Source: Spirochaetales bacterium (GTDB lineage Bacteria > Spirochaetota > Spirochaetia > Sphaerochaetales > Sphaerochaetaceae). Taken from it: a DNA stretch of 27,181 bases. Within the stretch, counting starts at the first letter, position 1. Every line of letters starts with the position of its first letter. This document shows, piece after piece, positions 16,062 to 24,147 of the stretch. The translations under genes and the position numbers were made by a program. Under the pieces are notes generated by a model. That model did no database searches. It saw only the letters and a program-made list of their open reading frames with translations, and was not told where the DNA came from. The stretch is taken from assembly GCA_022784805.1 (NCBI GenBank), contig JALFYG010000086.1, positions 1 through 27,181 on the forward strand. The letters are read 5' to 3'.

Positions 16062-16090
16062 AAGATAAAGGATTTACGTTTTTATTTCAA
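16062..16090 (-). promoter_or_regulatory. Promoter of the tRNA-Gln/tRNA-Glu pair
   Basis: TTGAAA (16090-16085), 17 nt, TATCTT (16067-16062) on the minus strand, about 19 nt ahead of tRNA-Gln and just after the tsaD stop. Confidence 0.65.
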
Positions 16091-16122
16091 TAGGTTTTAT
16101 AAAAATTTCTAAGTAAATCAGT

Positions 16123-17136
16123 TTAGTTCTTTTTGAAGGCAGATACCCTGGCACTTGCAGAGAGTGTATCTGTGTCTCTGTAGCCGTCCATCAGGTACTT
16201 GTAAGCCAAGCCTGCGATCATTGCGCCGTTATCTGTACAAAGCTTGAGAGATGGGAATGTGACGGTATAACCACTCTTTTCAAGACTCTTAAGCTCGCTT
16301 CTCAAGAGAGAGTTGGCTGCAACACCTCCACCAGCACTTACTCTCTTGAGTCCAGTATCCTTCAATGCAAGCTTTACCCTCTTCATAAGAATTCCTACTG
16401 CTTGGCGCTGGAAAGAGGCTGCTATGTTTTCAGGAGTGTCAGGACTGTCACCATTTCTGAACTGGTCCTTCTGATTTATCACAGCTGTCTTCAAGCCAGA
16501 GTAAGACATATCATATGGGTGTTCTTTTCTATCCAAGCTTGGACCAGGAAACAAGAAGGCATTTGGGTCTCCAGTTTTACTTAACCTGTCGATGACTACT
16601 CCTCCAGGAAATCCTAGATCATAGAATTTGGCGACTTTATCGAAAGCTTCACCGATGGCGTCATCAATAGTAGTACCCAAAACTTCCACGTCATCGTAGT
16701 TGTTTACCTTACAGATTACAGTATGTCCTCCGGAAACCAAGACTCCAAGGTATGGATATTCAAGTGGAGTTTCAATCTGTGAAGCATAGAGATGGGCTCT
16801 GATGTGATCTATTCCTATATATGGAATACCAAGAGTCTCTGCAAAATACTTACCAAAGTTGACACCAACAAGGAGAGAACCCAAAAGTCCAGGTCTGTTG
16901 GTCACAGCAACGGCATCCAAATCCTCTTTCTTGATTCCAGCCTGCATAATGGCAGCGGCCACAACCTGTTCAACCCACTCTGTATGAAGGCGTGAAGCCA
17001 ACTCAGGGACTACTCCCTGATAAGGCTTATGTAGTTCAATCTGAGTTGCAATAACATTAGACATTATCTCCCTGCCGTCTTTTACAACGGCACAAGAGCA
17101 TTCGTCACAACTAGTTTCAATACCCAATACAATCAT
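16123..17136 (-). CDS. tsaD: tRNA N6-adenosine threonylcarbamoyltransferase TsaD
   Basis: TsaD, with TsaB, TsaE and threonylcarbamoyl-AMP from TsaC, makes t6A37 on tRNAs that read ANN codons. The 337 residues show the ASKHA/Kae1 pattern: MIVLGIETSCDECSCAVV, GVVPELASRLHTEWVEQV, NRPGLLGSLLVGVNFGK, the metal-binding HIRAH (H111, H115), LVSGGHT, DDAIGEAFDKVAKFYDLGFPGG, SYSGLKTAV and the C-terminal SAGGGVAANSLLR and CTDNGAMIAGLAY. Length is normal. Its ATG overlaps the preceding small ORF by 4 bp (ATGA), so the two are translated together. The other t6A genes are not in this window. Confidence 0.97.
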   Translation of the reverse strand: MIVLGIETSCDECSCAVVKDGREIMSNVIATQIELHKPYQGVVPELASRLHTEWVEQVVAAAIMQAGIKKEDLDAVAVTNRPGLLGSLLVGVNFGKYFAETLGIPYIGIDHIRAHLYASQIETPLEYPYLGVLVSGGHTVICKVNNYDDVEVLGTTIDDAIGEAFDKVAKFYDLGFPGGVVIDRLSKTGDPNAFLFPGPSLDRKEHPYDMSYSGLKTAVINQKDQFRNGDSPDTPENIAASFQRQAVGILMKRVKLALKDTGLKRVSAGGGVAANSLLRSELKSLEKSGYTVTFPSLKLCTDNGAMIAGLAYKYLMDGYRDTDTLSASARVSAFKKN

Positions 17137-17357
17137 ATGTCATCATCTTCTGGTTCCCAAATAATATAATCATCACCCATCAAAATACTTGGATCTACAA
17201 ATGCATCTGATTCAAAGACATATTCATAGACTTTTTTATTCCAAGGTATACCAATCTGCGGGCCGACGGTCTTTGACCGGGTTATGATCTCCTCCAGAGA
17301 GGCAAGATCAGACTGTGACATGGGAACCTGTGACAGGTCAATAATAATCTCTTCCAT
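17133..17357 (-). CDS. Small acidic protein coupled to tsaD, unknown
   Basis: A 74-residue frame starting at the ATG at 17357, with a near-perfect GGGAGG 5 nt upstream. A longer frame from 17405 lacks this support. The protein is strongly acidic (ends EPEDDDI) and opens MEEIIIDLSQVPMSQSDLASLEEII, followed by VGPQIGIPWNKKVYEYVF. I see no signal peptide, membrane segment, Cys/His metal site or family I recognise. The stop overlaps the tsaD start by 4 bp. The strong ribosome site and coupling argue that it is a real gene, first in the tsaD operon. A role with tsaD is only a guess from position. Confidence 0.75.
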   Translation of the reverse strand: MEEIIIDLSQVPMSQSDLASLEEIITRSKTVGPQIGIPWNKKVYEYVFESDAFVDPSILMGDDYIIWEPEDDDI

Positions 17358-17377
17358 ATTGTCCTCCCTAAAAGAAT

Positions 17378-17406
17378 ATAGTATGAATTTCCCAAAAGGA
17401 AACAAA
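17378..17406 (-). promoter_or_regulatory. Putative promoter of the small ORF-tsaD operon
   Basis: TTTGTT (17406-17401), 17 nt, TACTAT (17383-17378) on the minus strand. The -10 is good and the -35 weak. The ribosome site follows about 12 nt later. Confidence 0.4.
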
Positions 17407-17570
17407 CTTTAGAGGATATTAACACAACTCTCAAAATAGAAAAAGATATGTAAAGCTTTCATCATCTCATCTACACATTGATGCATTTTGTATTTCTTTA
17501 AAGAATATGTAGAATTAACTAAACTTACGTTTTATTCTTTTAGTATATTTTCTTGCGGAGGAAATTGATA

Positions 17571-18683
17571 ATGAAAAAAAGCGTACTATTTGTATTACTT
17601 CTTTCACTGCTATTTATCGTTTCTTGTTCAAACACTTCCAATGACTCTAAACCTGTGGGACTATTTGCTGAGAGAGTCGGACAAGTATTTGCGGATGATG
17701 CATGGAGCTATGATGTAGTATACAAAGACAGCTCATCCAGATATCTATCGGAAGTTATCGTAAATCTTTCAAATGGAACATACAGATATCCATCTTCTGT
17801 AAAGGCTGAAATCTTTAAAAAGAACGGTGAAACATGGGGAACATACAAGAAAGATGTGACAGGTAAGGTCACCTTTACTGAAAGTGGTGTGTACAAGGTA
17901 AAATACACTGCTGAAGGTATGACGACAGAAACAGAAGAGTTTAACGTCTATAAGCCTGGTGAAATTATTGATTTTTATGCAACAAAGAATGCTTATGTCG
18001 AAGGAATTCCGATGCAGAAAACAGATTTTTCTTGTACTTACTGCTATAAAGACGAGAATGGAAACATTGGGATAACTAGTACTTATGATAAAGCTAAAAT
18101 AGACTATTATACAAAAACTCCCGACTACTCTTTTGTCACAGCACTTAGTCATGATGGAACCATTCAAGAGAATTACAAGTATGGCGAAACTGTTAAAGCA
18201 GGTGTAATAGTTACTTTCTCTGATGAAGCATATGATTTCGATATGAAAGAAATTGAAATTAAAGTTGTTCAACAAAAAGATTGTGATGCGTTTATAAAGA
18301 ATTATGCATACTTCTCATATAATAAGAGTTCTTCTGATTATAAATTCTCCGGAAGTATTTACAAGGTTTTGTATTATGAAGGAAGACCTGTTGCAAAGAT
18401 TGACATCCTTAATAAAACTGAAACAGATGTAGAGATTACAGTGGGTTATACAGTTAAGATAAGTGATTTTATTCTTAGCGATGCACCTAAGAGTAATACA
18501 GAAAGAATTCAGGCTCTTTATAATGGAGTAACTACATGGAATTCTGTTGACCCTAAAACAACATTTGCTAATAAATCTACTAGTGAAATCGAAGGTGCTG
18601 GATACTACATGATTCAAATCTGGAAAGACGGTGTTGAAATAACAGCAAATGATCCTGCATTTATCCGCGTATCAAAAAAATGA
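17571..18683 (+). CDS. Predicted lipoprotein with Ig-like beta-strand repeats, unknown
   Basis: 370 residues starting at the ATG at 17571, with GGAGG 9 nt upstream. A TTG six codons earlier would put the ribosome site inside the gene and is rejected. A clear lipoprotein signal (MKKSVLFVLLLSLLFIVSC) gives an acylated Cys near residue 19, followed by a polar NTSNDSK spacer. The rest is rich in Tyr, Lys, Thr and Asp with alternating beta-strand patterns. Two to three Ig-like segments seem present, for example about 40-135 ending TFTESGVYKVKYTAEG...FNVY, and about 140-235 ending MKEIEIKV. No catalytic motif is visible. It stands alone with its own terminator. I do not recognise a family. Confidence 0.88.
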   Translation: MKKSVLFVLLLSLLFIVSCSNTSNDSKPVGLFAERVGQVFADDAWSYDVVYKDSSSRYLSEVIVNLSNGTYRYPSSVKAEIFKKNGETWGTYKKDVTGKVTFTESGVYKVKYTAEGMTTETEEFNVYKPGEIIDFYATKNAYVEGIPMQKTDFSCTYCYKDENGNIGITSTYDKAKIDYYTKTPDYSFVTALSHDGTIQENYKYGETVKAGVIVTFSDEAYDFDMKEIEIKVVQQKDCDAFIKNYAYFSYNKSSSDYKFSGSIYKVLYYEGRPVAKIDILNKTETDVEITVGYTVKISDFILSDAPKSNTERIQALYNGVTTWNSVDPKTTFANKSTSEIEGAGYYMIQIWKDGVEITANDPAFIRVSKK

Positions 18684-18703
18684 CCATTAGCAACAACACT
18701 TTG

Positions 18704-18733
18704 CCTGCAGTGTAAAAACTGCAGGTTTTCTTT
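18704..18733 (+). terminator. Terminator of the lipoprotein gene
   Basis: CCTGCAGT/ACTGCAGG perfect 8-bp stem, 6-nt loop, then TTTTCTTT, 20 nt after the stop codon. Confidence 0.85.
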
Positions 18734-18780
18734 GCTGATATCAACTACCCTTCCATACTTTTAAAAATCTTAACGCTTTG

Positions 18781-18809
18781 TTGCCATTTTTTATTGAGAA
18801 ATCTATCAT
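18781..18809 (+). promoter_or_regulatory. Promoter of the metallophosphoesterase gene
   Basis: TTGCCA (18781-18786), 17 nt, TATCAT (18804-18809), about 27 nt before the ATG at 18837, with GAAGGA as ribosome site. Confidence 0.6.
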
Positions 18810-18836
18810 TCTTTAAACTCAGAAGGAAAAGAATAC

Positions 18837-19585
18837 ATGAGACGTCTAATCATCGGAGACATACACGGTCAATACAATAGAATGATAGATGCTCTCTCCC
18901 GTTCCCACTACAATCCCGAGAAAGACGAGCTCTATCCCTTAGGAGATTTCTGTGATCGTGGTCCGAACCCAATAAAAGTTCTTGATTACATATACTCTCT
19001 TCCCAATTGTCATCCGGTTATAGGAAATCATGACTTATATTTAATGGAGTATCTTTCGCATACTATTCCTTCTTATAGACTTGATAACTGGTTAAGACAA
19101 AGAAATGGTGGTTTGATTACACTTAAAGATGTGGATAAACAAAGTATTGAATGGCAACAGAATGTATTGAATAGACTTCTTTCTACTCCTTTTGTCAGAA
19201 TGCTGGATAGTAATATCATAGTGCATGGCGGAATAAGCATAGAGTTGATGAATAATCACACTCCAATAGACTTTATCAATAAAACAAGTAGTGATATCAG
19301 TAAAAAAGAATATACAGATGTTTATGACGAATTAGTGTGGGATGAAGCTTAATCAATTATTCCATAGAACAAGAATATGAACCTGAAGCACCTTGGAATT
19401 ATAGGTTTATCGTCGGTCACACCCCTATACTTAATGAAGATAAAAAGCCATATATATCTTCTTCTATCATCGACATAGACACAGGCTCTTTTGTTGAAAA
19501 CGGTTGTATTATAGTCATGGATATCGACACATTAGAGTATTGGCAATCAACTACACCAGTTGAGAAGCCATTTGAAGTCATTTAA
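18837..19585 (+). pseudogene. Serine/threonine phosphatase-type metallophosphoesterase, broken by one frameshift
   Basis: The first frame (18837-19352, 171 aa) has the calcineurin-like motifs GDIHGQ, GDFCDRGP, GNHD and HGGIS, then DELVWDEA and a stop. From 19349 the next frame continues, without gap, for 78 codons to a TAA at 19583-19585. It carries the last metal motif in FIVGHTPI, then a normal C-terminus (SSIIDIDTGSF). Joining them by a -1 shift near 19347-19351 gives a 249-residue protein of usual length for this PrpE/ApaH-like group. One base is therefore missing at GAAGCTTAATC, by mutation or sequencing error. No classic slippery heptamer is visible there. All motifs are still intact, so the lesion is recent or artefactual. 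Confidence 0.85.
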
Positions 19586-19966
19586 TCAACGTAAGTCTTA
19601 AAGTATCATGCTAAACATAGTAATAGGTATCAAGAAATAACAGCTTGATATAAAATAATCTGAGTTAATGAAATAGATTCTGCAGTAGAAACTAACACTG
19701 CAAATTCTATACCGAAGATTGGTAATGAATCATAAATACAACCAGAGATAAACCTTGTTGAGTTTCAGCCCACATCTTGAAACTCAAGGAAAATAATGAA
19801 TTTCTAGGCTACAAGATCTAGGCCTTAATATGTTCTTCCTTTATCTTAAGAAAGTGTGATATTGAACGAAGTATATTACCAGAAGTTTCAAAGAAATTAA
19901 CATACCAAAGATGTTAAGACTTATAAAAAACATGTTTCACCAGTTAAGTTCAACGAAAAAATAATT
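19586..19966. other. AT-rich non-coding stretch with one strong inverted repeat
   Basis: 381 bp without a supportable gene on either strand. It contains a perfect 10-bp inverted repeat (TTGAGTTTCA and TGAAACTCAA, 19758-19787, 10-nt loop). Flanking CCTTG (19753-19757) and CAAGG (19785-19789) could pair in another register. Neither side has a T run, so it is not an obvious terminator. The T-rich run just after tRNA-Thr (19955-19966, minus strand) has no stem before it. Confidence 0.5.
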
Positions 19967-20039
19967 AGCCAAAAAAGGGAATCGAACCCTTGACCTACAC
20001 TTTACGAGGGTGTCGCTCTACCAACTGAGCTATTTTGGC
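19967..20039 (-). tRNA. tRNA-Thr(CGT)
   Basis: Cloverleaf on the minus strand: acceptor GCCAAAA/TTTTGGC, D arm GCTC-AGTTGGTA-GAGC, anticodon loop CTCGTAA with anticodon CGT, T arm AAGGG-TTCGATT-CCCTT, discriminator T, no encoded CCA. The anticodon stem ACACC/AGTGT has a C-A mismatch at the pair next to the loop. It begins 26 nt after the popT stop with no terminator between and no convincing promoter of its own, so it may be cut from the transporter mRNA. Confidence 0.93.
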
Positions 20040-20065
20040 GCTTAACTAGAATATCAAAATGAATG

Positions 20066-20899
20066 CTATTTTGCTATACCTTTCTTTAGGTATTGAAGCT
20101 CACCACTGGTAGCCCATATAACTACGGCTCCAACAATAAATGTCAAAAGACACCAAAGAATAGATATGCCGTTAGGTAAGCCTGGGAATACTTGAGGAAG
20201 AGATCCCAATACAAAGCCCATGATGATAGGGAATGTAATTGTTGGACACTTCTCCATAGCTTTCTTCAATAAGCCAGCAAGTCCCACTATTCCAATGACA
20301 AGTCCTATGCAAAGAGGAATCAAAGGAAGAAAGTCCAAGTTTGATAGATATGTGATTAACCCTTCATATAAGCCAAGGACAACAAGTAGGTAACTGAAAG
20401 AGATTCCAGGAAGGACAAATCCTATTGATACCCCAATACCACATATAATCTGGATTAGTACATTGCCTCCACCAAGCTCAATAATTCCTTCAGGAATAAG
20501 GGAAATCAAGATGACCACAATCATTCCAGGAATAAAAAAGAGTGCATTGGCCCAGTTAGATTTATTCACCCTACTCTTTCTGACAATCATTGGAATAGAA
20601 CCGACGATCGCTCCAAGAAAGAAATACATTACTATCATGTAGTAAGAAGACAATAAGAACTTCAATACAGGAGAAGCACTCAAGGCACCAATAAGCCCAG
20701 AGCATCCTGCAACGAGAAGGAACAAGAATGCTTTCTTAAAGTCTTTAGAGAAAATAGAAGGAACGGCAGATATGATTCTGTCGTAAATGCCGAGTACCAT
20801 TGCCATGGAGCCACCACTGACTCCTGGAACTGTCATGGTTGCTCCAATAACATAGGATTTTAAAGCTGTAACCAGCGTATCTTTAGTCTTATCTTTCAC
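20066..20899 (-). CDS. popT: DUF368 membrane protein, polyprenyl-phosphate transporter PopT type
   Basis: 277 residues, almost entirely hydrophobic, with about eight membrane segments and two internally similar signatures: IGATMTVPGVSGGSMAMVLGIYDRII near 18-43 and IGFVLPGISFSYLLVVLGLYEGLI near 160-183. This is the DUF368 family, members of which have been shown to recycle undecaprenyl phosphate across the membrane for cell-wall synthesis. That function is taken from the family. The start is a GTG at 20899 with no clear ribosome site, so translation may depend on tctA, whose stop lies 32 nt upstream. It may belong to the tct operon only by position. Confidence 0.88.
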   Translation of the reverse strand: MKDKTKDTLVTALKSYVIGATMTVPGVSGGSMAMVLGIYDRIISAVPSIFSKDFKKAFLFLLVAGCSGLIGALSASPVLKFLLSSYYMIVMYFFLGAIVGSIPMIVRKSRVNKSNWANALFFIPGMIVVILISLIPEGIIELGGGNVLIQIICGIGVSIGFVLPGISFSYLLVVLGLYEGLITYLSNLDFLPLIPLCIGLVIGIVGLAGLLKKAMEKCPTITFPIIMGFVLGSLPQVFPGLPNGISILWCLLTFIVGAVVIWATSGELQYLKKGIAK

Positions 20900-20931
20900 A
20901 CTAGCATTATGAAGATAAACTAGATTAAGGG

Positions 20932-22425
20932 CTAGCCCCTTCTAAATCTTGCCAAAACTTTTTTAGTCTGAGGGATACTTAATATCAAAGTAACAACAAC
21001 ACAGATAAAAAGAACAACAGTAATTGGGCTGGAGAAGAGATAAGCTATCTTATGCTCTTCGCTTTCCAAGAGAGATACAGTACGTCTGAAGTTACTGTCC
21101 ATCATTCCACCCAATACTATGGCGAGAACCATTGGAGCTTTCGGATAATCATGTTTCTTCATAACAAAACCTAAGACACCAAAGATAAACATCAACACAA
21201 CATCGAAGAGTCTATTGTTACATGCAAAGCTTCCGATAATACAAAGAACCGTTACTATTGGAAGTAGAATTCTTTTTGGAACAAGAATAAGCTTACTTAA
21301 TCTCGGGGCAATGACTAGTCCCAAGAATAAAAGGAATATACACCCTATAAACCCACCTGCAAGTACAGAAGCAAATAGAGTCGGCTGTGTCTTAATAAAG
21401 AGTGGTCCAGGCTGAAGGCCATGTACAATAAAGACACTAAGAATGATTGCTGTTACTGCGTCTCCAGGTACAGCAAGAGTAAGCATTGGGATCAAAGCAC
21501 CACCAATACAAGCATTATTGCTGCTTTCACTGGCCACTATACCCTCTATGGCTCCCTCCCCAAATGGACGTGATGGTTTCTTTACAATCTTTTCAGCTGC
21601 TGAATATGCGATGAAAGAAGCAACAGGACCACCAGCTCCAGGAAGAGCCCCGATAAACGTTCCGATCACTGAATAAAGCATTGAATGAGGGAAATGCTTG
21701 AACATATCCTTTATATTGATCTTCTCTTTCTTTATCTCGTTGACTTCAGCCCCCATTCTGCCTTCAGCTATTGATGAGATGACTTCTGTCATACCAAATA
21801 AACCAACAAGAGCTGGAACAACATTCACTCCACCCTGAAGGCTTCTAATTCCTAGAGTCAATCTAGGGCGTCCCATTACACTATCCATACCGATCATAGC
21901 GACAAATAAGCCGATGGCTGCACTTACTAGTCCCTTGGTAAATGACTTACTGGTCAAGCTTCCTACTGCCAAAAGGCCAAAGAATGAAAGTAAGAAGTAA
22001 TCTATAGGATGGAACTTTAATGCAATGGAAGAAATAGGACCTGAAAGAAGAGCAAGGGCTATAAAACCAAATACTGATCCAATGAAAGAATATACAGTTG
22101 CATACTTCAATGCTTTGTTGGCCTCCCCTCTCTTACTGAGCGGGTATCCATCAAAAGCTGTGACAACGCTACTTGGAGCACCAGGAATATTAATAAGGAT
22201 GGCAGAAAGAGCACCGGAGAAGACTCCTACTACATATAATCCCATTACTGTAGCCATAGCATCTGAAGCTGACCAAGAGTAAGTAACTGAAACAAGAAGT
22301 GCTGTGGCCATTGTTACAGAGAGGCCAGGAATAGCACCAATAAAAAGACCCAAAACTGAACCAAGAAATACCAGGAGGATAAATCTTATATCAGTGAAAT
22401 ATGATAAAAGCATGCTAAAATTCAT
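20932..22425 (-). CDS. tctA: Tripartite tricarboxylate transporter, large membrane subunit TctA
   Basis: 497-residue inner-membrane protein with about 11-12 membrane segments. Family signatures are GLFIGAIPGLSVTMATALL near 26-45, INIPGAPSSVVTAFDGYPLSKRGEANKAL near 78-106, and the second glycine/proline motif IGALPGAGGPVASFIAY near 255-275, followed by GEGAIEGIVASESSNNACIGG. TctA carries the translocation path and works with TctB and the periplasmic binding protein TctC. AAGGAGG lies 5 nt before the ATG, and tctB ends 10 nt upstream, so the two are one translational unit. Confidence 0.96.
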   Translation of the reverse strand: MNFSMLLSYFTDIRFILLVFLGSVLGLFIGAIPGLSVTMATALLVSVTYSWSASDAMATVMGLYVVGVFSGALSAILINIPGAPSSVVTAFDGYPLSKRGEANKALKYATVYSFIGSVFGFIALALLSGPISSIALKFHPIDYFLLSFFGLLAVGSLTSKSFTKGLVSAAIGLFVAMIGMDSVMGRPRLTLGIRSLQGGVNVVPALVGLFGMTEVISSIAEGRMGAEVNEIKKEKINIKDMFKHFPHSMLYSVIGTFIGALPGAGGPVASFIAYSAAEKIVKKPSRPFGEGAIEGIVASESSNNACIGGALIPMLTLAVPGDAVTAIILSVFIVHGLQPGPLFIKTQPTLFASVLAGGFIGCIFLLFLGLVIAPRLSKLILVPKRILLPIVTVLCIIGSFACNNRLFDVVLMFIFGVLGFVMKKHDYPKAPMVLAIVLGGMMDSNFRRTVSLLESEEHKIAYLFSSPITVVLFICVVVTLILSIPQTKKVLARFRRG

Positions 22426-22435
22426 TTACTCCTCC

Positions 22436-22912
22436 TTATAGCCCTATGTACCAGTATATCTTTCCCTTTGGAAGCATAACCGATAGATATTTTCCAAACA
22501 AAAGATAGATCACAACGGTAGTAATTATTGAAACAAGGGCAATATACCACCACCTTCTCTCTCCCAAGATCAACATCAATAAAACCAGGAGAATTATTGT
22601 TGAGAGAATAAAGCCAAGGAAGTTAAAGACCAAAAGATAAACAACGGAGACAAATCCAAAAAGAAGGAGTGATTTGATCTCCATCTTACTCTTTTCTTTC
22701 TTTTTCTCTTCACTCTTTAATCCTTCAGATATAACAGAAATAGAAAGAACAAAGAGAAAAAGAGAGATGATCAAAGGAAAGAGGTATGGTGATAGCTTCC
22801 ATTCCACATTAAAGTTCCTATGGCAGATAATAGACATGACAATACCAAACAATGATATTGCAAATAGAACTACACCTTCCCAGAATGTGGATGAAAACCT
22901 TTTCTTGACCAT
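22436..22912 (-). CDS. tctB: Tripartite tricarboxylate transporter, small membrane subunit TctB
   Basis: 158 residues with four predicted membrane segments (about 8-25, 38-58, 78-110 as a pair, 120-145) and a polar loop rich in Lys/Glu (EGLKSEEKKKEKSKMEIK) in the middle, as in other TctB proteins. The ATG at 22912 is chosen because AAGGAGG lies 5 nt upstream. The longer frame to 22972 would run through the intergenic hairpin. TctB sequences diverge strongly, so the assignment rests on size, topology and position between tctC and tctA. Confidence 0.92.
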   Translation of the reverse strand: MVKKRFSSTFWEGVVLFAISLFGIVMSIICHRNFNVEWKLSPYLFPLIISLFLFVLSISVISEGLKSEEKKKEKSKMEIKSLLLFGFVSVVYLLVFNFLGFILSTIILLVLLMLILGERRWWYIALVSIITTVVIYLLFGKYLSVMLPKGKIYWYIGL

Positions 22913-22934
22913 AGACACCTCCTTCCGTACAGAA

Positions 22935-22960
22935 CCGCAGGAAGAGAATTCTCCCTGCGG
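22935..22960 (-). promoter_or_regulatory. Hairpin between tctC and tctB
   Basis: CCGCAGG/CCTGCGG stem of 7 bp, extended inward by GAGA/TCTT around ATTC, with no T run after it. Such a structure at the 3' end of a binding-protein gene often protects the mRNA or lowers read-through, so that TctC is made in excess of the membrane subunits. That role is inferred. Confidence 0.65.
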
Positions 22961-22983
22961 TAAACAAAGCAATTAGAATTTAC

Positions 22984-24006
22984 TTAGGGTTTCTCAATGC
23001 CGAACTCTGATGGGCTATACTTTGTGACGCCAGCATCATCAAGCATCCAGCTTACCATGCTTTCCCAGCTCTTATAGAAAGCCTCAGCTGCCTCTACTGT
23101 TGGATACTGGACATAGAGTTCTTCAAGAGCATTCTCAGCTACGAAAGTCTTCCATTCCTGACTCTCGATAACCTTCTTTGTTGCTGATCTTAATACTTCT
23201 ACTACTTCATCACTTACTTCTTTTGATACCAAGAAGTTAAGAGGAGTAAAAGCATTCTTCATATACTCTTTTGCATTAGGATCGACTTCTTCAAAGAGAA
23301 GAGCATCTGGATAGATACTAAGCTTTACGTTTGAACTTACACCCAAAAGTTTAAGATCACCACTCTCAATAAGTGCCTTAACAGTTGAGATATTGGAGTT
23401 TGTAAAATCAACTTCGCCACTTAATACAGCAAGATAACAATCACTTCCACTCTTATATGCTGTCATAGCAGGAATATAACCCAGTTTCTCCATAATAAGT
23501 CCCTGAACATGACCTGATCCACCAGGACCTGTGTAGCTCATCTTGATCTTTCCAGGATTAGCCTTCATATCTTCCAAAAGATCAGCGAGAGTATTGTACT
23601 TGCTGTTCTTTGCAACAACGATGACTTTAGGGTCATTTACCATTGGAGAAATAATCTTATAGTCTGCATAGCTGAGATCACTGAGTCCCATGACTCTCTG
23701 AGTTCCCAAGCTTTCAGCTGTGAAGAGAACTGTATATCCATCTGGAACAGCATCCAAAACAGCCTGACAGCCGATGGAGCCAGAAGCACCAGCCTGGTTG
23801 ACAACTGTTACGCTGACACCGAGTTCTTTAGACAATAATGCAGCAAACTTTCTTCCTGATACGTCAGTAGTTCCACCAGCTCCGTAAGGAACGATCATGG
23901 TGATACCCTTTTCTGGGTAAGTGCTGACAGTTTCTGTCTGGCCATTTGCATAAACTGAAGACAACAAAAGAAGCGCTGTTAGCGCTAGGACGATGATTTT
24001 TCTCAT
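22984..24006 (-). CDS. tctC: Tripartite tricarboxylate transporter substrate-binding protein TctC
   Basis: 340 residues with an N-terminal signal peptide (MRKIIVLALTALLLLSSVYA) and no lipobox Cys, so probably soluble in the periplasm. The mature part has the TctC/Bug family pattern: YPEKGITMIVPYGAGGTTDVSGRKFA, VVNQAGASGSIGCQAV, PDGYTVLF, the PGKIKMSYTGPGGSGHVQGLIM loop, and SGEVDFTNSN before the hinge. The substrate cannot be told; the family binds citrate, other carboxylates and aromatic acids. The ATG at 24006 has GAGG 6 nt upstream. First gene of the operon; no TctDE-type sensor pair is nearby. Confidence 0.95.
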   Translation of the reverse strand: MRKIIVLALTALLLLSSVYANGQTETVSTYPEKGITMIVPYGAGGTTDVSGRKFAALLSKELGVSVTVVNQAGASGSIGCQAVLDAVPDGYTVLFTAESLGTQRVMGLSDLSYADYKIISPMVNDPKVIVVAKNSKYNTLADLLEDMKANPGKIKMSYTGPGGSGHVQGLIMEKLGYIPAMTAYKSGSDCYLAVLSGEVDFTNSNISTVKALIESGDLKLLGVSSNVKLSIYPDALLFEEVDPNAKEYMKNAFTPLNFLVSKEVSDEVVEVLRSATKKVIESQEWKTFVAENALEELYVQYPTVEAAEAFYKSWESMVSWMLDDAGVTKYSPSEFGIEKP

Positions 24007-24044
24007 AAAATTCCTCTTTTTGTAAATTGAAACACTTGAGGAAA

Positions 24045-24062
24045 GAAAAATCAACATTTTTC
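24045..24062 (-). promoter_or_regulatory. Inverted repeat in the tctC leader
   Basis: GAAAAAT and ATTTTTC, 7-bp arms with a 4-nt centre, between the putative promoter and the ribosome site of tctC. It could be an operator. AT-rich composition makes chance occurrence quite possible. Confidence 0.3.
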
Positions 24063-24082
24063 AATCAATTTATATTCAAACT

Positions 24083-24110
24083 TATGTATATTATTTCAGT
24101 CTGTATTCAA
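24083..24110 (-). promoter_or_regulatory. Putative promoter of the tct operon
   Basis: TTGAAT (24110-24105), 16 nt, TACATA (24088-24083) on the minus strand. The -35 abuts the tail of the acyl-CoA synthetase terminator. Confidence 0.4.
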
Positions 24111-24147
24111 AAATCCCAATATGCACTTCTTCATGCATAAAGGGATT
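24107..24147 (-). terminator. Terminator spanning the 3' end of the acyl-CoA synthetase gene
   Basis: On the minus strand AATCCC-TT-TATGCA pairs with TGCATA-TT-GGGATT around an 8-nt loop that holds the gene's stop codon, followed by TTTTG. It ends fadD transcription within its own last codons. Confidence 0.7.

Noticed and set aside
19340..19355. Programmed -1 frameshift in the metallophosphoesterase
   Set aside because: No slippery heptamer of the X XXY YYZ type and no clear downstream pseudoknot at the junction GAAGCTTAATC. A one-base loss is simpler.
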